Shown piece by piece: positions 51,019 through 62,914 of a stretch of 64,000 nucleotides of DNA. Source of the stretch: Urophycis tenuis (lineage: Eukaryota > Chordata > Actinopteri > Gadiformes > Phycidae). The position numbers and the translations under genes were made by a program. The notes below the pieces were generated by a model. The model did no database searches, was not told the DNA's origin, and saw only the letters and a list, made by a program, of their open reading frames with translations. The stretch is from contig JAXIVH010000007.1 in NCBI GenBank assembly GCA_036785325.1, positions 11,419,219 through 11,483,218 on the forward strand, given 5' to 3'. Position 1 is the stretch's first letter, and each line of letters opens with the position of its first letter.

Positions 51019-54000
51019 GGTTGATAAGATAAGATAAGATAAGATATTCCTTTATTAATCCCCCTTAGGAGAAATTCACAGTGACCAGCAGTACAGGGGA
51101 TAGATATGCAGTAAGAGCCTGGCTAAAGTCAATACACAATAAACAATAAATTAGATTAAATACGAGCTCTTAAGTCAGGTCGGTGACGAGTGAGAACCTG
51201 TATGCATACTAGTGTCCTTGATAGCTGTTTATGGTGCAAAATGCAAAGTAGATAGATAGTGCAAATATGCGAAAAGTGCAAGGTGCAAGATGTGCAAATT
51301 TATACAGGTATTCCAGGTACAACATATGAATAGACCTGGAATAACAACGGCTAGGACACAGTCCAAGGTGTGTGGTGTGGTGTATGTGAATGTGAAGTTC
51401 AGTCCATTCCATTTGTCTTTTGTGTGGTGGTGTTGGAGCTTCCTGAGCCTGATGGTTGGTGGGATGAGGGAGCGCCCAAGCACTTTGAGGCACTTGGCTG
51501 AGTGAGCATGTGGCTGAACGTGTTCCTGAGTTGCTTCAGTTGCTTCAGTTCGGCATAGTGAGGCTGAGAGGGTAGTTCCGGGTCGCCAGCAGCTTTCCCC
51601 TCGTCCTCCTCACTGTCGCCGCCTCCACACAGTCCAGCTTCATCCCCACTGCAGAGCTCGCCGTCCTCCCCGGCTTGTACAGCTTCCTGGCACCACCGCT
51701 CCCAATGCTTCCTCCCCAGCACACGGCAGTGAAGAAGGTGACACTGGCCACCGCAGGCTGGTAGACCATCCATAGCAGCCTGGTGTACGCAATGAAAGAT
51801 GACAGATGGACAGTGGTTATCAATGAGATGAACAGACATAAGATGAAAATGGCTAGAAAACAGTCTGGGGTGTGTGGTGTGGTATACAAGACGTTGGGAG
51901 CGGGTGGTTGAGGTATTGTAGAGCCTGATAGCTGATGGGATGAAAGAGCCCCCCAAGCGCTTTGAAGCACGTGGCTGAGTGAGCCTATGGCTGAACGTGC
52001 TCCTGAGTTGCCTCAGCTCGGCGTAGAGAGGGTGAGAGGGGTTGTCCAGGATCGCCTGCAGCTTTCCCCTCATCCTCCTCTCTGTCACCGCCTCCACACA
52101 GTCCAGCTTCATCCCCACCACGGAGCTCGCCCTCCTCACCAGCTTGTTCAGCTTACTGGCCCCACCTCTCCCGATGCCTCCTCCCCAGCACACGACGGCG
52201 AAGAAGGTGACACTGGCTACCACCGACTGGTAGAACATCCGTAGCAGCCTAGTGCACACATTGAAGGATCTGAGCCTCCTCAGGAAGAACAGCCTGCTCT
52301 GTCCCTTCCTGTAGAGGGCCTCGTTATTGTCAGACCAGTCCAGTTTGTTGTTTAGGTGCCACCTCTTCCCCCTTTATGGAAACCGGTAATGGGGGACTCT
52401 TCCTGCGTCTGAAGTCCACCACCAGCTCCTTGGTTTTCCCTGTGTTGAGCTGAAGGTGGTTCCCGTCACACCATCCCACAAAGTTCTTCACCAGTTCCCT
52501 GTACTCCTCCTCGTTGTCTGTGATGCATCCAACAATGGAGGAGTCGTCCGAGAACTTCTGCAGGTGGCTTGTTCGGGAGTTGAAGCAGAAATCCGAGGTG
52601 TAGAGGGTGAAAAGGAATGGTGAAAGTACAGTTCCCTGGGGTGTGCCAGTGTTGCTAGTCACCATGTCTGACAAGCAGTGTCGCAGTCTGACATACTGCG
52701 GTCTGTCCGTGAGGTAGTCCGTAATCCATGCCACCATGTCAGGATCGACCTGCATCACCAGGAGCTTCTCAGCCAGCCGGTCTGGCTGGACGGTGTCAAA
52801 AGCACTGGAGAAGTCGAAGAACATGATTCTCACCATGCTCTGTGGCCTCTCCAGGTGTGTGTAAGCTCTGTGAAGCAGGTAGATGATGGCATCCTCCAAG
52901 CTGATGTGGGTCTGGTACGCAAACTGCAATGGGTCCAGGCAGTCGCGCACCCTGGGCTTGAGATGGTCCAGAACCAATCTCTCAAAGGTCTTCATGACGT
53001 GTGACGTTAGTGCCACAGGTCTGAAGTCCCCTGGAGCGTTGGGACGACCCTTCTTCGGCACAGGGACTACGCAGGAAGTCTTCCATAGAGTTGGTACCTT
53101 TTTCAGCCTCAGGGAGAGGCCGAAAAGGTGCGTGAACACTCCTGCCAGCTGCTCCGCACAGATCTTGAGCACCCTCGGGCTGATGTCATCGGGTCCTCTG
53201 GCCTTGTTAGGCCTGATCCTAGTGAGCTGCCATCTCACGTGGCTGGTGCTGATGGTTGGGGTTGTTATTACTGGGGTCACAGGTGTAGTCGGGGGTGTGG
53301 CGAGGGGGTGACTGTCCTCTGGGCCGGACATTGGTCCAGCCTCCCTGTGAGTGTGGAACGGGAGAGAGAGGGAGGGTGGTGCAGACGCTGCCATGCCCGG
53401 ATCTGGTGGTCCAGCAGGGAGATGAGTAGGGCAGGAGGGGGGAAGGGGGGTTGAGGGTCTGGCCCCAGTTGGTGAGTCAAATCTGTTGAAAAACAGGTTC
53501 AACTCATCGGCCCATTCCTTTGTCCCCTCCTGTGATCCTCCGGCAGTTTTCATGCCGGTTATGGTTTTCACCCCTGCCCACACCTCTCGGGAGTTGTTCT
53601 GCTGCAGCTTCTCCTCTATCCTGCTTTTGTAGCAGGCCTTAGCCCTCCTCAGTTCCCTCCTCAGCTCTCTTTGTATCTCCCTCTGTGTGTCCTCATTGTC
53701 TCCTACCATGAAGGCTCTCCTCTTACGGTTCAACAGGACTTTGATGTCCCTGTTGATCCAGGGTTTGCTGTTAGGGAAGCAGCAGACCTTCTTGGTGGGG
53801 ACAACACTCTCCTCACAGAACTTTATATAGTCTGTGACGCATTGAGTGAGACCCTCAATGTCATCACCGTAGTCTTCCTGAAACATCCTCCAGTCTGTTG
53901 TCCTGTAGCACTCCCTCAGGGCCTCCTCAGCCTCCTCAGACCACTGCTGCACAGCATTGGCATACAGTAAGTCCAAGGTCTTATCTCCTCTGGTGCTGCA

Positions 54001-54905
54001 GGTTACATACTGGGTGAAGTCAGTCAGTGTCTCTGATATATTTACATGATTAAAGTCTCCGTTTACTATAATAAGAGCGTTGGGATGTCTAGTCTGCAGG
54101 TCTGCGACGGAAGAATGAATGACGTCACAAGCCCTCGCCGCTACGGCCGATGGTGGAGTGTAAACAATAGCAACAATGGCTGCCGAAAACTCACGGGGCA
54201 GATAGTACGGTCTCAGTCCCACCGCTAACAGCTCGACATCGGGCGTGCACCAAATGGTTGCACCATTTGGAGTTAACAAAGACGGCAAGTCCGCCACCCG
54301 ACTTCTTACCGCTCTGTTTGTCCCTGTCCGCCCGAACTAGCGTGAAGCCGGCTAGTTCCACTGAGCAGTCTGGTATGTTCCCGTTCAGCCATGTCTCCGT
54401 CAGGCACAACACACTGCATTCCCGGTACTCGCGCTGTCCAGTAGTGAGGGCTGATAGTTCGTCCATCTTGTTGGGCAGTGAGCGTACGTTCCCCATGATA
54501 ACTGAGGGAAGACGGGGCTTGTATCTCCACTTCCTCTCCATCTTCTTGTTCCTCACCATGGCTCCTGCTCTAGTCCCACGCCGCTTTATCCTCAGCTCTT
54601 TCGGGATCCCCCTCGGGCACACCGCTGGTCGATCCCGGAACTGAAGGAGCTCGTCCCGCGAGTAAGCGCCGGTCCATTGTTGTTGTTGTTTAGCGATCGT
54701 GGTGATCGCCCTGCACATACTAGTTATTGTTCAACCCGTTTAAGAGCCCTTATATAAGCCTAAACATGTTTCCAAAGCCTAGTGCTAAAGTTCTAAAGTA
54801 CTATATAGATTAAAGTTTTTAAAAAAACTTTTAATCTAAGAAAAAAGGAAAATAGATCGGGAGCTGCTGTGTCGGGCTGCCACTCGCTGCGGCGCCGGAA
54901 CCGGA
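51019..54905 (-). mobile_element. APE-type LINE (inner), near full length, inserted in the outer LINE
   Basis: Minus strand. (GATAA)n tail and TTTATTAATCCCCCTTAGG at the left. Frame 54718-54191 holds the start of the endonuclease (GNVRSLPNKMDELSAL, VLCLTETWLNGN). Frame 54297-52330, 655 codons, runs from the second half of the endonuclease (VAIVYTPPSAV, VNGDFNHVNI) through RT (DFRPVALTSHVMKTFERL, MFFDFSSAFDTVQPD, GTPQGTVLSPFLF, FSDD) to DFRRRKSPPLP. A frameshift near 52340 leads to the C-terminal frame ending at 51399. The C-terminal part is duplicated. The inner LINE splits the outer one between VLNHVF and NLSLHL. Confidence 0.88.
51390..52245 (-). repeat. Direct duplication of the LINE C-terminal region
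   Basis: The segment from MFYQSVVASVTFFAVVCWGG to the C-terminus and start of the 3' UTR (52245 to about 51830) is followed by a second, diverged copy (about 51785-51390) beginning MVYQPAVASVTFFTAVCWGG. The second copy is then joined to the normal tail. It looks like a tandem duplication inside the LINE, or two copies joined during insertion. Confidence 0.8.
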
Positions 54906-56886
54906 AGACATGATTAAGAACTCCACACAGCTGGGGGGCACAGGCTTTAAGTACCCTGGGGAACACACCATCAGGGCCATCAGGGCCCGCCGCTTTGTTG
55001 GAGTGGAGTCTAATCAGTTGTCTTCTCACCAGTTCAGGCGTGAAGGACACTGTAGAGGTGTCAGTGGGGGGAGGGATAGGGTCCTCAGGAAGTAGAGGAC
55101 AGTATGCAGAGCAGGGGGAGGGGTGGGGCAGTGTGTAGGTGTGAAGTGTCTGGTAGTGAATAGAGGTGGTGAGAGGCAGCAGGGTGATCTATAAGGAGGG
55201 GGGGAAGGAGGGGGAGGCGGAGTGGCACAGGTTGTTGGGCTGCCAGTAGCAGTAGCAGCAGGGTCATGTGGGGGAGGGGCAGGGGCCGCAGTATCAAACC
55301 TATTGAAAAAAAGGTTAAATTCATTGGCCATAGCCACCCCGCCCTCCAACCCCACGCTACCAGTCTTCAGGAAGCCCGTGATGGTTCTCATACCACTCCA
55401 CACATCCCTTGTGTTGTTTTGCTGGAGCTTCTTCTCCAGCTTCCTCCTGTATCTATCCTTTTCCTCCTTAATTCTAACCTTGAGTACCCCCTGTACTCTC
55501 CTCAGCTCAGCCTGGTTGCCCTCTCTGAACGCCCTTTTCTTAGCGTTCAGTATGGCTTTGATGTCCTTGGTGATCCAAGGTTTGTTATTTGCGTAACAGG
55601 TGACTGTCAATGCAGGGACATAGCAGTTCACACAGAAGTTAATATAGTCCGTGATGCACTCAGTGAGCCCATCAATGTCCTCCCCGTGAGGCTCACAGAG
55701 TGCAGGCCAGTCTGTCATCTCAAAACAGTACTGCAGTGCCTCATAAGATTCCTCTGACCACTTCCTCACAGTCCTTGTGGTCACAGGCTTCCTCTTCACC
55801 AGAGGCACATAGCAGGGTTTGAGGTGAACCAGGTTGTGATCCGACCTGCCCAGAGGGGGGAGAGAAGATGAGATGTATGCCTCCTTAATGTTGGCATACA
55901 TCAGGTAAAGGGTCCTCACCCCTCTGGTAGGACAGCTCACATACTGCTTAAAAGTCGGTAGAACTCTATCCATGGTGACGTGGTTAAAGTCTCCCGACAT
56001 GATGATGAGGCCACTGGGGTGTTTGGTCTGCAGTTTTGAGACGGTGGTGTATATTGTGCCGCAGGCAGCTGATGGGTTAGCAGTAGGAGGGATGTACACC
56101 ATGATGATGATGACATGCGGGATCTCCCTAGGGAGGTGATATGGACGAAGTCCAACGGCCAACACTTCGGCATCAGGGCCACAGAGCTATTCTTTAATAC
56201 AGAAGTGACCAGGATTGCGCCACCTGATATTAACTAGGACGGCGAGCCCCCCCCCCCCCCCCTTCCGCTTACCGCTCTTGGTACAGTCCCGGCCCGCCCG
56301 AACAGTGTGGAAGCCATCGACAGATACAATCGGGTCCGTAATATCCATGTGCAACCATGTCTCAGTGAAACACATTAAACTACATTCCCGGTAAACTGCA
56401 TGGCTCCGCGTCAGCGCCGTCAGCTCGTCCATTTTGTTATAAAGGGATTGAACATTCCCCATAACAATAGAGGGGAGACACGGCTTGAATTTTCTCCTTT
56501 CCATCCGCATATTCCGTGTCAACCCTCTCCCCCGACGTCGTTTCCATCCTCTGCATCCCCGATGTGTTTTCCTCCAGAGATCGGGTGGTAAATCCGCTGG
56601 TCTGGCCACTATGCCGGCCGGCATTAGTGCGATCAGCTGTTCTCTGGTGTAAACCAAGGCAACGTGTCCCGGTGTAGGCGGCATTGATAATGAAAAAAAG
56701 TATACGAGTAGCACAACAAAACTCCCTCAAACAGCATTGTTTGAGAGTGTAGGGCTACCCCGTACTTCCGAGAAAAAGAAATAAGAAAAAAGAAAAGAAA
56801 AAGAAAGTTAAAAGTTAAAAGAAAGCAAACTCGAGGCTGGAGTAGTGTAACCGGCGGCATGCAGCTTTCGCGCACACGCACGACAG
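54906..56886 (-). pseudogene. APE-type LINE (outer), 5' part
   Basis: Minus strand. Frame 56714-56187 has the endonuclease start (GNVQSLYNKMDELTAL, LMCFTETWLHMD). Frame 56165-55026 has IIMVYIPPTANPS, IMSGDFNHVTMD, LGRSDHNLVHLKPCYV and the linker, with a proline-rich end. Frame 55050-54910 has RRQLIRLHSNKAAGPDG and VLKACAPQLCGVLNHVF, where the inner LINE enters. Frameshifts near 56180 (by a long C run in the plus strand) and 55040. The 5' edge meets the left end of duplication copy B. Confidence 0.85.
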
Positions 56887-56889
56887 TTG

Positions 56890-56927
56890 ACAGTTACTGA
56901 GGATCATCTAGTTTGACTATATCAAGG
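56890..56927 (+). repeat. V cassette duplication copy B, left sliver
   Basis: GTTACTGAGGATCATCTAGT and onward matches 26071-26103 of copy A. It ends in CAAGG, where a 3.9-kb insertion begins. Confidence 0.8.
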
Positions 56928-57403
56928 TGTGAGGGACCGACTTGGTCACCCCACGTATTGGGATGTGGACTCACTGGCCTGGACCGTGTGGACAAACACG
57001 AGGGGTGGCAATGCCGTTGAAAAGTAGTGGGGCTTTATTTTCTTCACCACAACTTGTAAAATAACAAAACAAACATAAATCCAGAATCCAAAATAATAAC
57101 CACGGTTTCCAAAACTAGCCGTTTTAGCCTCTTAGCCGCTTAGCTTAGCCTGAATTAGCTTACTTCCGCAAAGCAATCTGCTTCGGCACAATGTATCGGA
57201 GCGCGTATCAAAGTTGTAAGGTCACGTGACTGATGACGTCCTAAGCTTCGGACGTCACTGAAAAGTTTAAATGGGACATTTGACACAGAGGCACCGGTGC
57301 TTGTATCAACCCCGTAAAGCGTTACTGGTCTGATAAACCTTTAAAGTGTCGACACTTTCCTGAATTCCTGAGTCGAATTTTGTCTTTGCTTTGACACGTC
57401 GCT

Positions 57404-59640
57404 ATGGACAACAGGAAACGTTCAAGAGTCTGGGAGAAGTTTGACTTGATCTCGCCTAACAAGGTTAGTTGTCGTAGGCTTAGGCTACTATCTGTTTACA
57501 TGAACTGAAGGAATTATTTATAGAATGGTTTCATTATTTTCAGGTTCAGTGTTTACTGTGCCCACAAGTGTTGTGTTACAACAGCAACACGTCTTCTATG
57601 TTGAGGCATCTCCGGGCAAAACATGAATCTGGTGATGTTGCTTCTGCATCCACGGCTCCACCCAACCATGCTAATGCCAGTTCTTCATATGGTAGTAGGC
57701 TAGGCCTATTGTTTTATTTACTTTATTCAGCCCATGATATAGTCTACACAATATATACCAATCTTCTTCCACCCCACCAGGAGCAAGCACTGGGCGAACG
57801 GATGGGCACTCTTACGGAATCACCTTGAAATATCCTTCATCACTTCATATTGTTAAATATAGCTATGCTTTTTATGTACTTCACCTGTGTCAGATATTGT
57901 TCACTCACCTCTTCAAACTAGCTAGCTGCTTTTATAGTGACAGTGATACTTTCATAATACACTTGCTACATAACACACATGTTTATTTACAATATGTTTT
58001 GTTTATGTCAGCATACAGGAAACAACAGCTGGATGATGCACTGGTGGATGTGGTGGTGATGGATACCCAGCCTTTGAGCATTGTGGAGAACGAAGGATTC
58101 AGAGCCTTTGTCCATCTCCTGGACCCCAATTATATCATCCCTGGGAGAAAGGCCTTGAAGCAGATGATTCAAGCTAAATTCGAGGCCACCAAGGAGAAGG
58201 CTATGGCTGAGCTCCAGAGGGCATCTGCAGTGAGCATCACTGCCGATATGTGGACCTCTATCCACATGGATGCCTATCTGGCAGTGACTTCCCATCACAT
58301 CACTGCCAACATGGGTCTTTCCACCACTCTGTTGGGAGTGATGAAATTCCCAGCCCGACACACTGCTGTAAACATTGCAGAGGCCAAACACACTCTGATG
58401 GAGGAGTGGGGTATAAGGGGAAAGGTAATAAGCTTGGTGACAGATTCAGCAGCAAATATGATCGCCACTGCTAACATTCTCAATGTGCGTCACGTGTGCT
58501 GTTTTGCTCATTTTCTTGGTTAAGAAATCTCTTAATCTGACACCAGAGCTTGAGCAAATCCGCTCACGTGCACGGAAGATTGTGCAACTTTTTAAAAGCA
58601 GCACTGTGGCAAAGGAGAAGCTGGCCGAGATTAGGAGACCCTAACTGAAACTCGTCCAGGAGGTTGACACTCGCTGGAACAGCACTTTTGACATGCTGCA
58701 GAGACTTTTTCAGCAGCGAGAGCCTGTGGGAGCAGCTTTGGCTAACCTGCGCTCAGACATCACGCCACTCTCCACAGAGGAATATGATGCGATCCAACAC
58801 TCTCTTCTGGTCCTCCGGCCTTTCCATCAAGCCACTGTTGAGCTGTCTGAGGAGAAGAGAGTGTCGGCATCGAAGATTATTCCTCTGGTGAAAATGTTAA
58901 GTCACCACATTTCCAGACATTCCTCAAACACCACAAACGAAATCGCTGTTAAACTGGCCAACAACGCTCTAGCCACCTTGACCGATAAGATTGCACCAAT
59001 AGAGACTATGACCTCCCTTACTGTGGCAACACTCGTAGACCCAAGATACAAAGAGATGGGATTCATCCATTCCGGCCATGCAGATGCTGCAGTGGAGAGA
59101 CTTATCAGGGAGTGTGCCAGCATCATTCCTCCACCACCACCACCACCACCAGCAGCAGCAGCAGCAGCAGCAGAACCACCATCACAGTCTCCATCATTGC
59201 AGGAGGACAATCTCTGGGGCTTGCTAGACAGCCATGTGGGCACAGAGACAGTCTGGAATGCAACAACCAGTGCAGTCACAGAGGTCCAGAGGTACTTAGT
59301 CTAACTTAATACATATAATCTGTGTTATATCAGTTCTGTAAAAAAACATGTCATGACAAAGTTGTATTTTTCTTTTGTTGATAGGTATTTAAAAGACACA
59401 CACCTGCCAAGGTCAGAGGACCCCCTGAAATATTGGGCACAGCACAAGCCAATATACCCATATATTTATCAGGTGGCAATGCAGTATCTCTGCACACCGG
59501 CATCCTCTGTGCCCTGTGAGAGGATTTTCTCCAAAGCTGGCGAAATTGTCAGCGCAAGGAGAAACCGTCTGAAACCAAATATAGTGGAGCAGATCTTGTT
59601 TTTAAATAAAAACCTGGACAGAAGCTCTGTTCCACAATGA
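57404..59640 (+). pseudogene. hAT transposase with BED finger, four exons, decayed
   Basis: Exon 1 57404-57463 (MDNRKRSRVWEKFDLISPNK); exon 2 57544-57691 with a BED zinc finger (CLLCPQVLCYNSNTSSMLRH, then LRAKH); exon 3 58012-59291 with FVHLLDPNYIIPGRKALKQM, SITADMWTSIHMDAYLAV, SLVTDSAANMIATANIL, VQEVDTRWNSTFDMLQRL and LVDPRYKEMGF; exon 4 59385-59640 with the dimerisation domain (SVPCERIFSKAGEIVSARRN). Splice sites keep frame. A frameshift near 58520 and a TAA near 58643 inactivate it. Pro and Ala runs at about 59130-59172 come from CCA and GCA repeats. It would cut and paste a hAT element; it could also be a decayed domesticated gene, but it lies inside an insertion. Confidence 0.85.
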
Positions 59641-59705
59641 GCACCTTCCCCAACACATATGTTTTGTTGCACAAGCACCCTCATAGTGAGACAGCACAAG
59701 CACTT

Positions 59706-59894
59706 CACAATCCCCACTGTACACAATGCCCCTTATATGTTTTCACAATCCCTACTGTACACAATGCCCCTTATATGTTTTCACAATCCCCACTGTACAC
59801 AATGCCCCTTATATGTTTCCACAATCCCCACTGTACACAATGCCCCTTATATGTTTTCACAATCCCCACTGTACACAATGCCCTTTACATGTTT
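59706..59894. repeat. 38-bp tandem repeat, five copies
   Basis: CACAATCCCCACTGTACACA and onward starts at 59706, 59744, 59782, 59820 and 59858, period exactly 38 with few changes. It begins 66 bases after the hAT stop codon. Confidence 0.95.
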
Positions 59895-60840
59895 TCTGTT
59901 ATCTGAGACACCTTAGCTGTGGTCATCTGCTGCAATTACTTTATTTGCTATTAGTTTTTGCAAAACATCGATTGAAGTCTTCAATACAATCGCGGTCGAG
60001 CGTTTTGCAATCTCAATATATATAACCGTCCGTTTCACGATTTTTAGATCTATGAGGGGTATCGAACCCCGGTCGCGCAGCTGGGCTTACTGAACTCGTG
60101 CTGCGAACTATAGTATATCTTACACGTATAACTCTTCAATTCGAATCATTAGAGACATCAACAATATAATGTTTATTCAAGGATAGCCAGACGCTAATTT
60201 TGCAGCACTGACTAACAAGGTTTAGATAAAACATACAGGTAGGCCTAATAGTTTTTATTCATAAGGGAACAGAACACTTTGTCTCCCCTCTCTGCTTTAC
60301 CAACGTGTCAGGGAAGGGCCATTTGTCGGCATTTGGCTTCGTCCGTGATTGTTGAATCGGTAAGAGCCGCCGTTATGTCTGCTAACTCCCAGATGTCACT
60401 GTTTTGTCCTCGATGCTTTGACGCTCCGAAACATTTACGATGCAATCAGGAAGAACCTTCCAAAGCCTCATGGGGCTTCATTCGCCCAACACTACCATAC
60501 ACCAATCACGGCCAGTTGGGCCATACCAATAATGGGTGAACACCCCATGGCAAGGCTACAAACAAAATATTCCTAAATGGAAAGTAAACCTTGTAAGAAA
60601 ACACAATATTCACATTTCACCAACCAACATATCACCCAATATACAGTATATACACACTTTACACAACATATAAATATATACAAAAACAGCTGTTTACCCC
60701 CAATGCCCCCCTGGGCTATCCCATGTGTCCTCTGTCCTGAATGAACAAAATATTGCCCCCTACTGCAGCTGGAGTACAATACAATAACATTCAGTAAATC
60801 AGTCCATGTGTTTGTGAGAAGGGAGGTGTTCACTTTCTCA
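59895..60840. other. No gene recognised; right part of the 3.9-kb insertion
   Basis: Short frames only. A T-arm-like GGGGTTCGATACCCC in the minus strand at about 60054-60069 does not belong to a full tRNA. No RT or transposase motif. Confidence 0.35.
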
Positions 60841-61315
60841 CAAGGAACCACCAACAGCTCCCTAAACCACGACAGAATGTATAAATATATTTGCACTGTT
60901 AAACAACACACTTCTTACCTCACTTATTTTTTTATTACTTGTACTTTTCTGTGTTTCTGTGTTGTCTGCACAATGTCTGTTTGTCCGTTGTTAGTCTGAT
61001 TGTCAACTTGTTCATTTTGCACGGCAGGTCTGAGAGGACTGCAATTTCATCTGTGCTATATGCCTGCCATGTAGCACACTTGACAATAAAGATACTTGAA
61101 TCTTGAATAAATGACTGACAAAAGTGACACATAATACACGTAGAGGACATTTCCTCTTACTGTAGAATATAATAACTCTGTTTTTTTCTCTTCAAGAATG
61201 TTTGAAAAACTGTTTAGAAAGTTGTTTGAAGTTTGGAAACTTGAACTAGAAAAGAACACCATTCCTGCACATCTGGTCCATTTAGTGATGTAATGTTGAG
61301 ATATGTCCTCCTCCT

Positions 61316-61331
61316 CTAGGGGGCAGTATTA
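61316..61331 (+). promoter_or_regulatory. Conserved upstream motif of V1B
   Basis: CTAGGGGGCAGTATTA, 137 bases before the leader ATG, identical to V1A. Confidence 0.4.
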
Positions 61332-61452
61332 ACCCAGAGGTGGAGGACTACTGCAGTGACATGTTTGACCTTTGTTTCATCAACAACTTTCACCGTGAAG
61401 AGAACACAAGCAGCAGATTTCTTTCCCTAGTTGTTTCAACCCTGCTGTAGAG

Positions 61453-61893
61453 ATGGAACGCTGGCTGTGGATTATTATTGCTGCACTTTTACCTGGTAAA
61501 ACATATACATAATGTTTAGTTGAACAATTTGATTGAATGTAAGTGTTCCTATTTTCATTCTCAACCTGATTCAAGTTCACTTTTTCTCCACTATGGCTTG
61601 AACGAATTCTTAACATCTGCAGTTGACAGTTATCAGCAAACCATCCACTCATTCCAGGACAGAGTCCAGGCTCTACAAGGAAACCACGTGATTCTCTCCT
61701 GTAACTACTCCTCTGCAGACAACTTCTTCTGGTATCGCCGGTACCCCAGCTCACCTCCACAGTTCCTCATCAAAGAATACATGGAGGTATCTGGATTTAC
61801 CTTTAAAAAAATTGCAGAAAGAAGAGTGTTTGCTCTGGAGATCTCCTCTGCTGCAGTGACAGACTCTGCTCTGTACTACTGTGCGGTGAGGCC
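61453..61893 (+). CDS. TCR alpha/delta V segment V1B, apparently functional
   Basis: Leader exon 61453-61495 (MERWLWIIIAALLP) with donor GTAAAA; V exon 61623-61893 after CTGCAG. Open throughout: DSYQQTIHSFQDRVQ, ILSCNYSSADNFFWYRRYP with first Cys and conserved Trp, QFLIKEYMEV, SGFTFKKIAERRVFALEISS, and the final DSALYYCAVR. Recombination signal perfect. It differs from V1A by the presence of 25 and 8 bases deleted there. The product would be the variable part of a TCR alpha or delta chain. The CTTTAAAAAAATT run in framework 3 is the site of the V1A deletion. Confidence 0.93.
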
Positions 61894-61931
61894 CACAGTG
61901 ACAGGAAACACAGACTCCCTGTACAAAAACC
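61894..61931 (+). promoter_or_regulatory. Recombination signal of V1B
   Basis: Heptamer CACAGTG (61894-61900), 22-base spacer, nonamer ACAAAAACC (61923-61931), both consensus. Confidence 0.93.
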
Positions 61932-62221
61932 TCACAGCTCTTCAGTCATGCTATGCAAGAGTAGGGCCATGGATTTGATCTTCATGCCTCATTTAAGATA
62001 GTTAGTTGATAACTAGAATATGAATTCCTTTTGATTGCTCATATTGAGTCAGATTGGGGTAGCATACAAGGATGTCAGCTGCCTTCCATAACTTCTGTAA
62101 TGAACATTGAGGTTGAGGTGCGCCAGCATGAATGATGAAGAGGAGGGGCGAGTGATGTCACTGTCCTTCCTCATCAGAGTATAAATTATCTTCCTCTCTC
62201 TCTTCCCCTCCCACTGTAAAC

Positions 62222-62631
62222 ATGGAACACTGGCTGACTAACATCCTGGTTCTCACTCTCTTGCTGGGTAACTCTTTAAAGACTCTTGTTGATTCTCCTC
62301 TCATCATTGATCTCAGTTGGTTCATTCATTGATATGCATCTTCTTTTTTCCCCAGAGTGTAGAGGAGAAGATAGAGTGATCCAGACCAGAGAAGATATCA
62401 TTACTGCTGAAGGAGACACAGTTAGTGTTGGCTGTACTTTTTAGACCATGAACACTGTTCCATATTTGTCCTGGTACAAACAAGAGCTCAATGAGTTCCC
62501 CAGGTTCATGCTACAACACTACATCTGGAGGAGGACAGATTTGATGCCCAAATCCAAAACACATCAGTTCCTCTGAGGATCCAGGACCTGCAGCTCTCAG
62601 ACTCTGCTCTGTACTTCTGTGCTCTGAGGCC
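62222..62631 (+). pseudogene. TCR alpha/delta V segment V2B, pseudogene
   Basis: Leader exon 62222-62267, V exon from 62356. It carries the same TAG after VSVGCTF in CDR1 (about 62443) and the same frameshift in framework 3 as V2A, so V2 was already dead before the cassette was duplicated. Only a few base changes separate it from V2A (for example ED[V/I]ITAEG). Confidence 0.92.
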
Positions 62632-62669
62632 CACAGTGACAGGAAACACATACTCTAAACACACATCCC
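62632..62669 (+). promoter_or_regulatory. Recombination signal of V2B, weak nonamer
   Basis: Heptamer CACAGTG at 62632-62638; the nonamer position reads ACACATCCC, as in V2A. Confidence 0.6.
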
Positions 62670-62914
62670 TCTACCCCTGAGGCCAGAGCACAGACATTAC
62701 TAACACAACACATCAACTCATCACATTTATTAACTTTTTTTTTTTTTTTTTCCAAATCTGAAAATATTAACCCTTTTTTTCAAATAAAAATATGCTGTAC
62801 TATATCTGTACTTTATTCTCTTGCCATATTATTTTTTAATTTAAAATAGTTTGGTTTACTTGTGTCGACTTTATCACCATGTTGACCAATCTGTTTTTCA
62901 ATTGTACATCTTAA

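Larger units (their letters stand above)
56928..60840. mobile_element. 3.9-kb composite insertion in copy B with CAAGG duplication
   Basis: CAAGG stands at 56923-56927 and 60841-60845. The insert begins TGTGAGGGAC and ends CTTTCTCA (TG...CA). On the minus strand AATAAA lies about 100 bases from the left end (near 57030), so the outer part may be a minus-oriented solo LTR into which the hAT gene at 57.4-59.6 kb inserted. I could not find hAT-type ends, so the layering is inference. Copy A lacks all of it. Confidence 0.6.

Noticed and set aside
59706..59894. 38-bp repeats as a CRISPR array
   Set aside because: The copies are directly adjacent with no spacers, and the context is a fish genome.
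60040..60115. tRNA gene on the minus strand
   Set aside because: There is a T-arm-like GGGGTTCGATACCCC, but its outer pair mismatches and no acceptor or anticodon stem can be formed around it.
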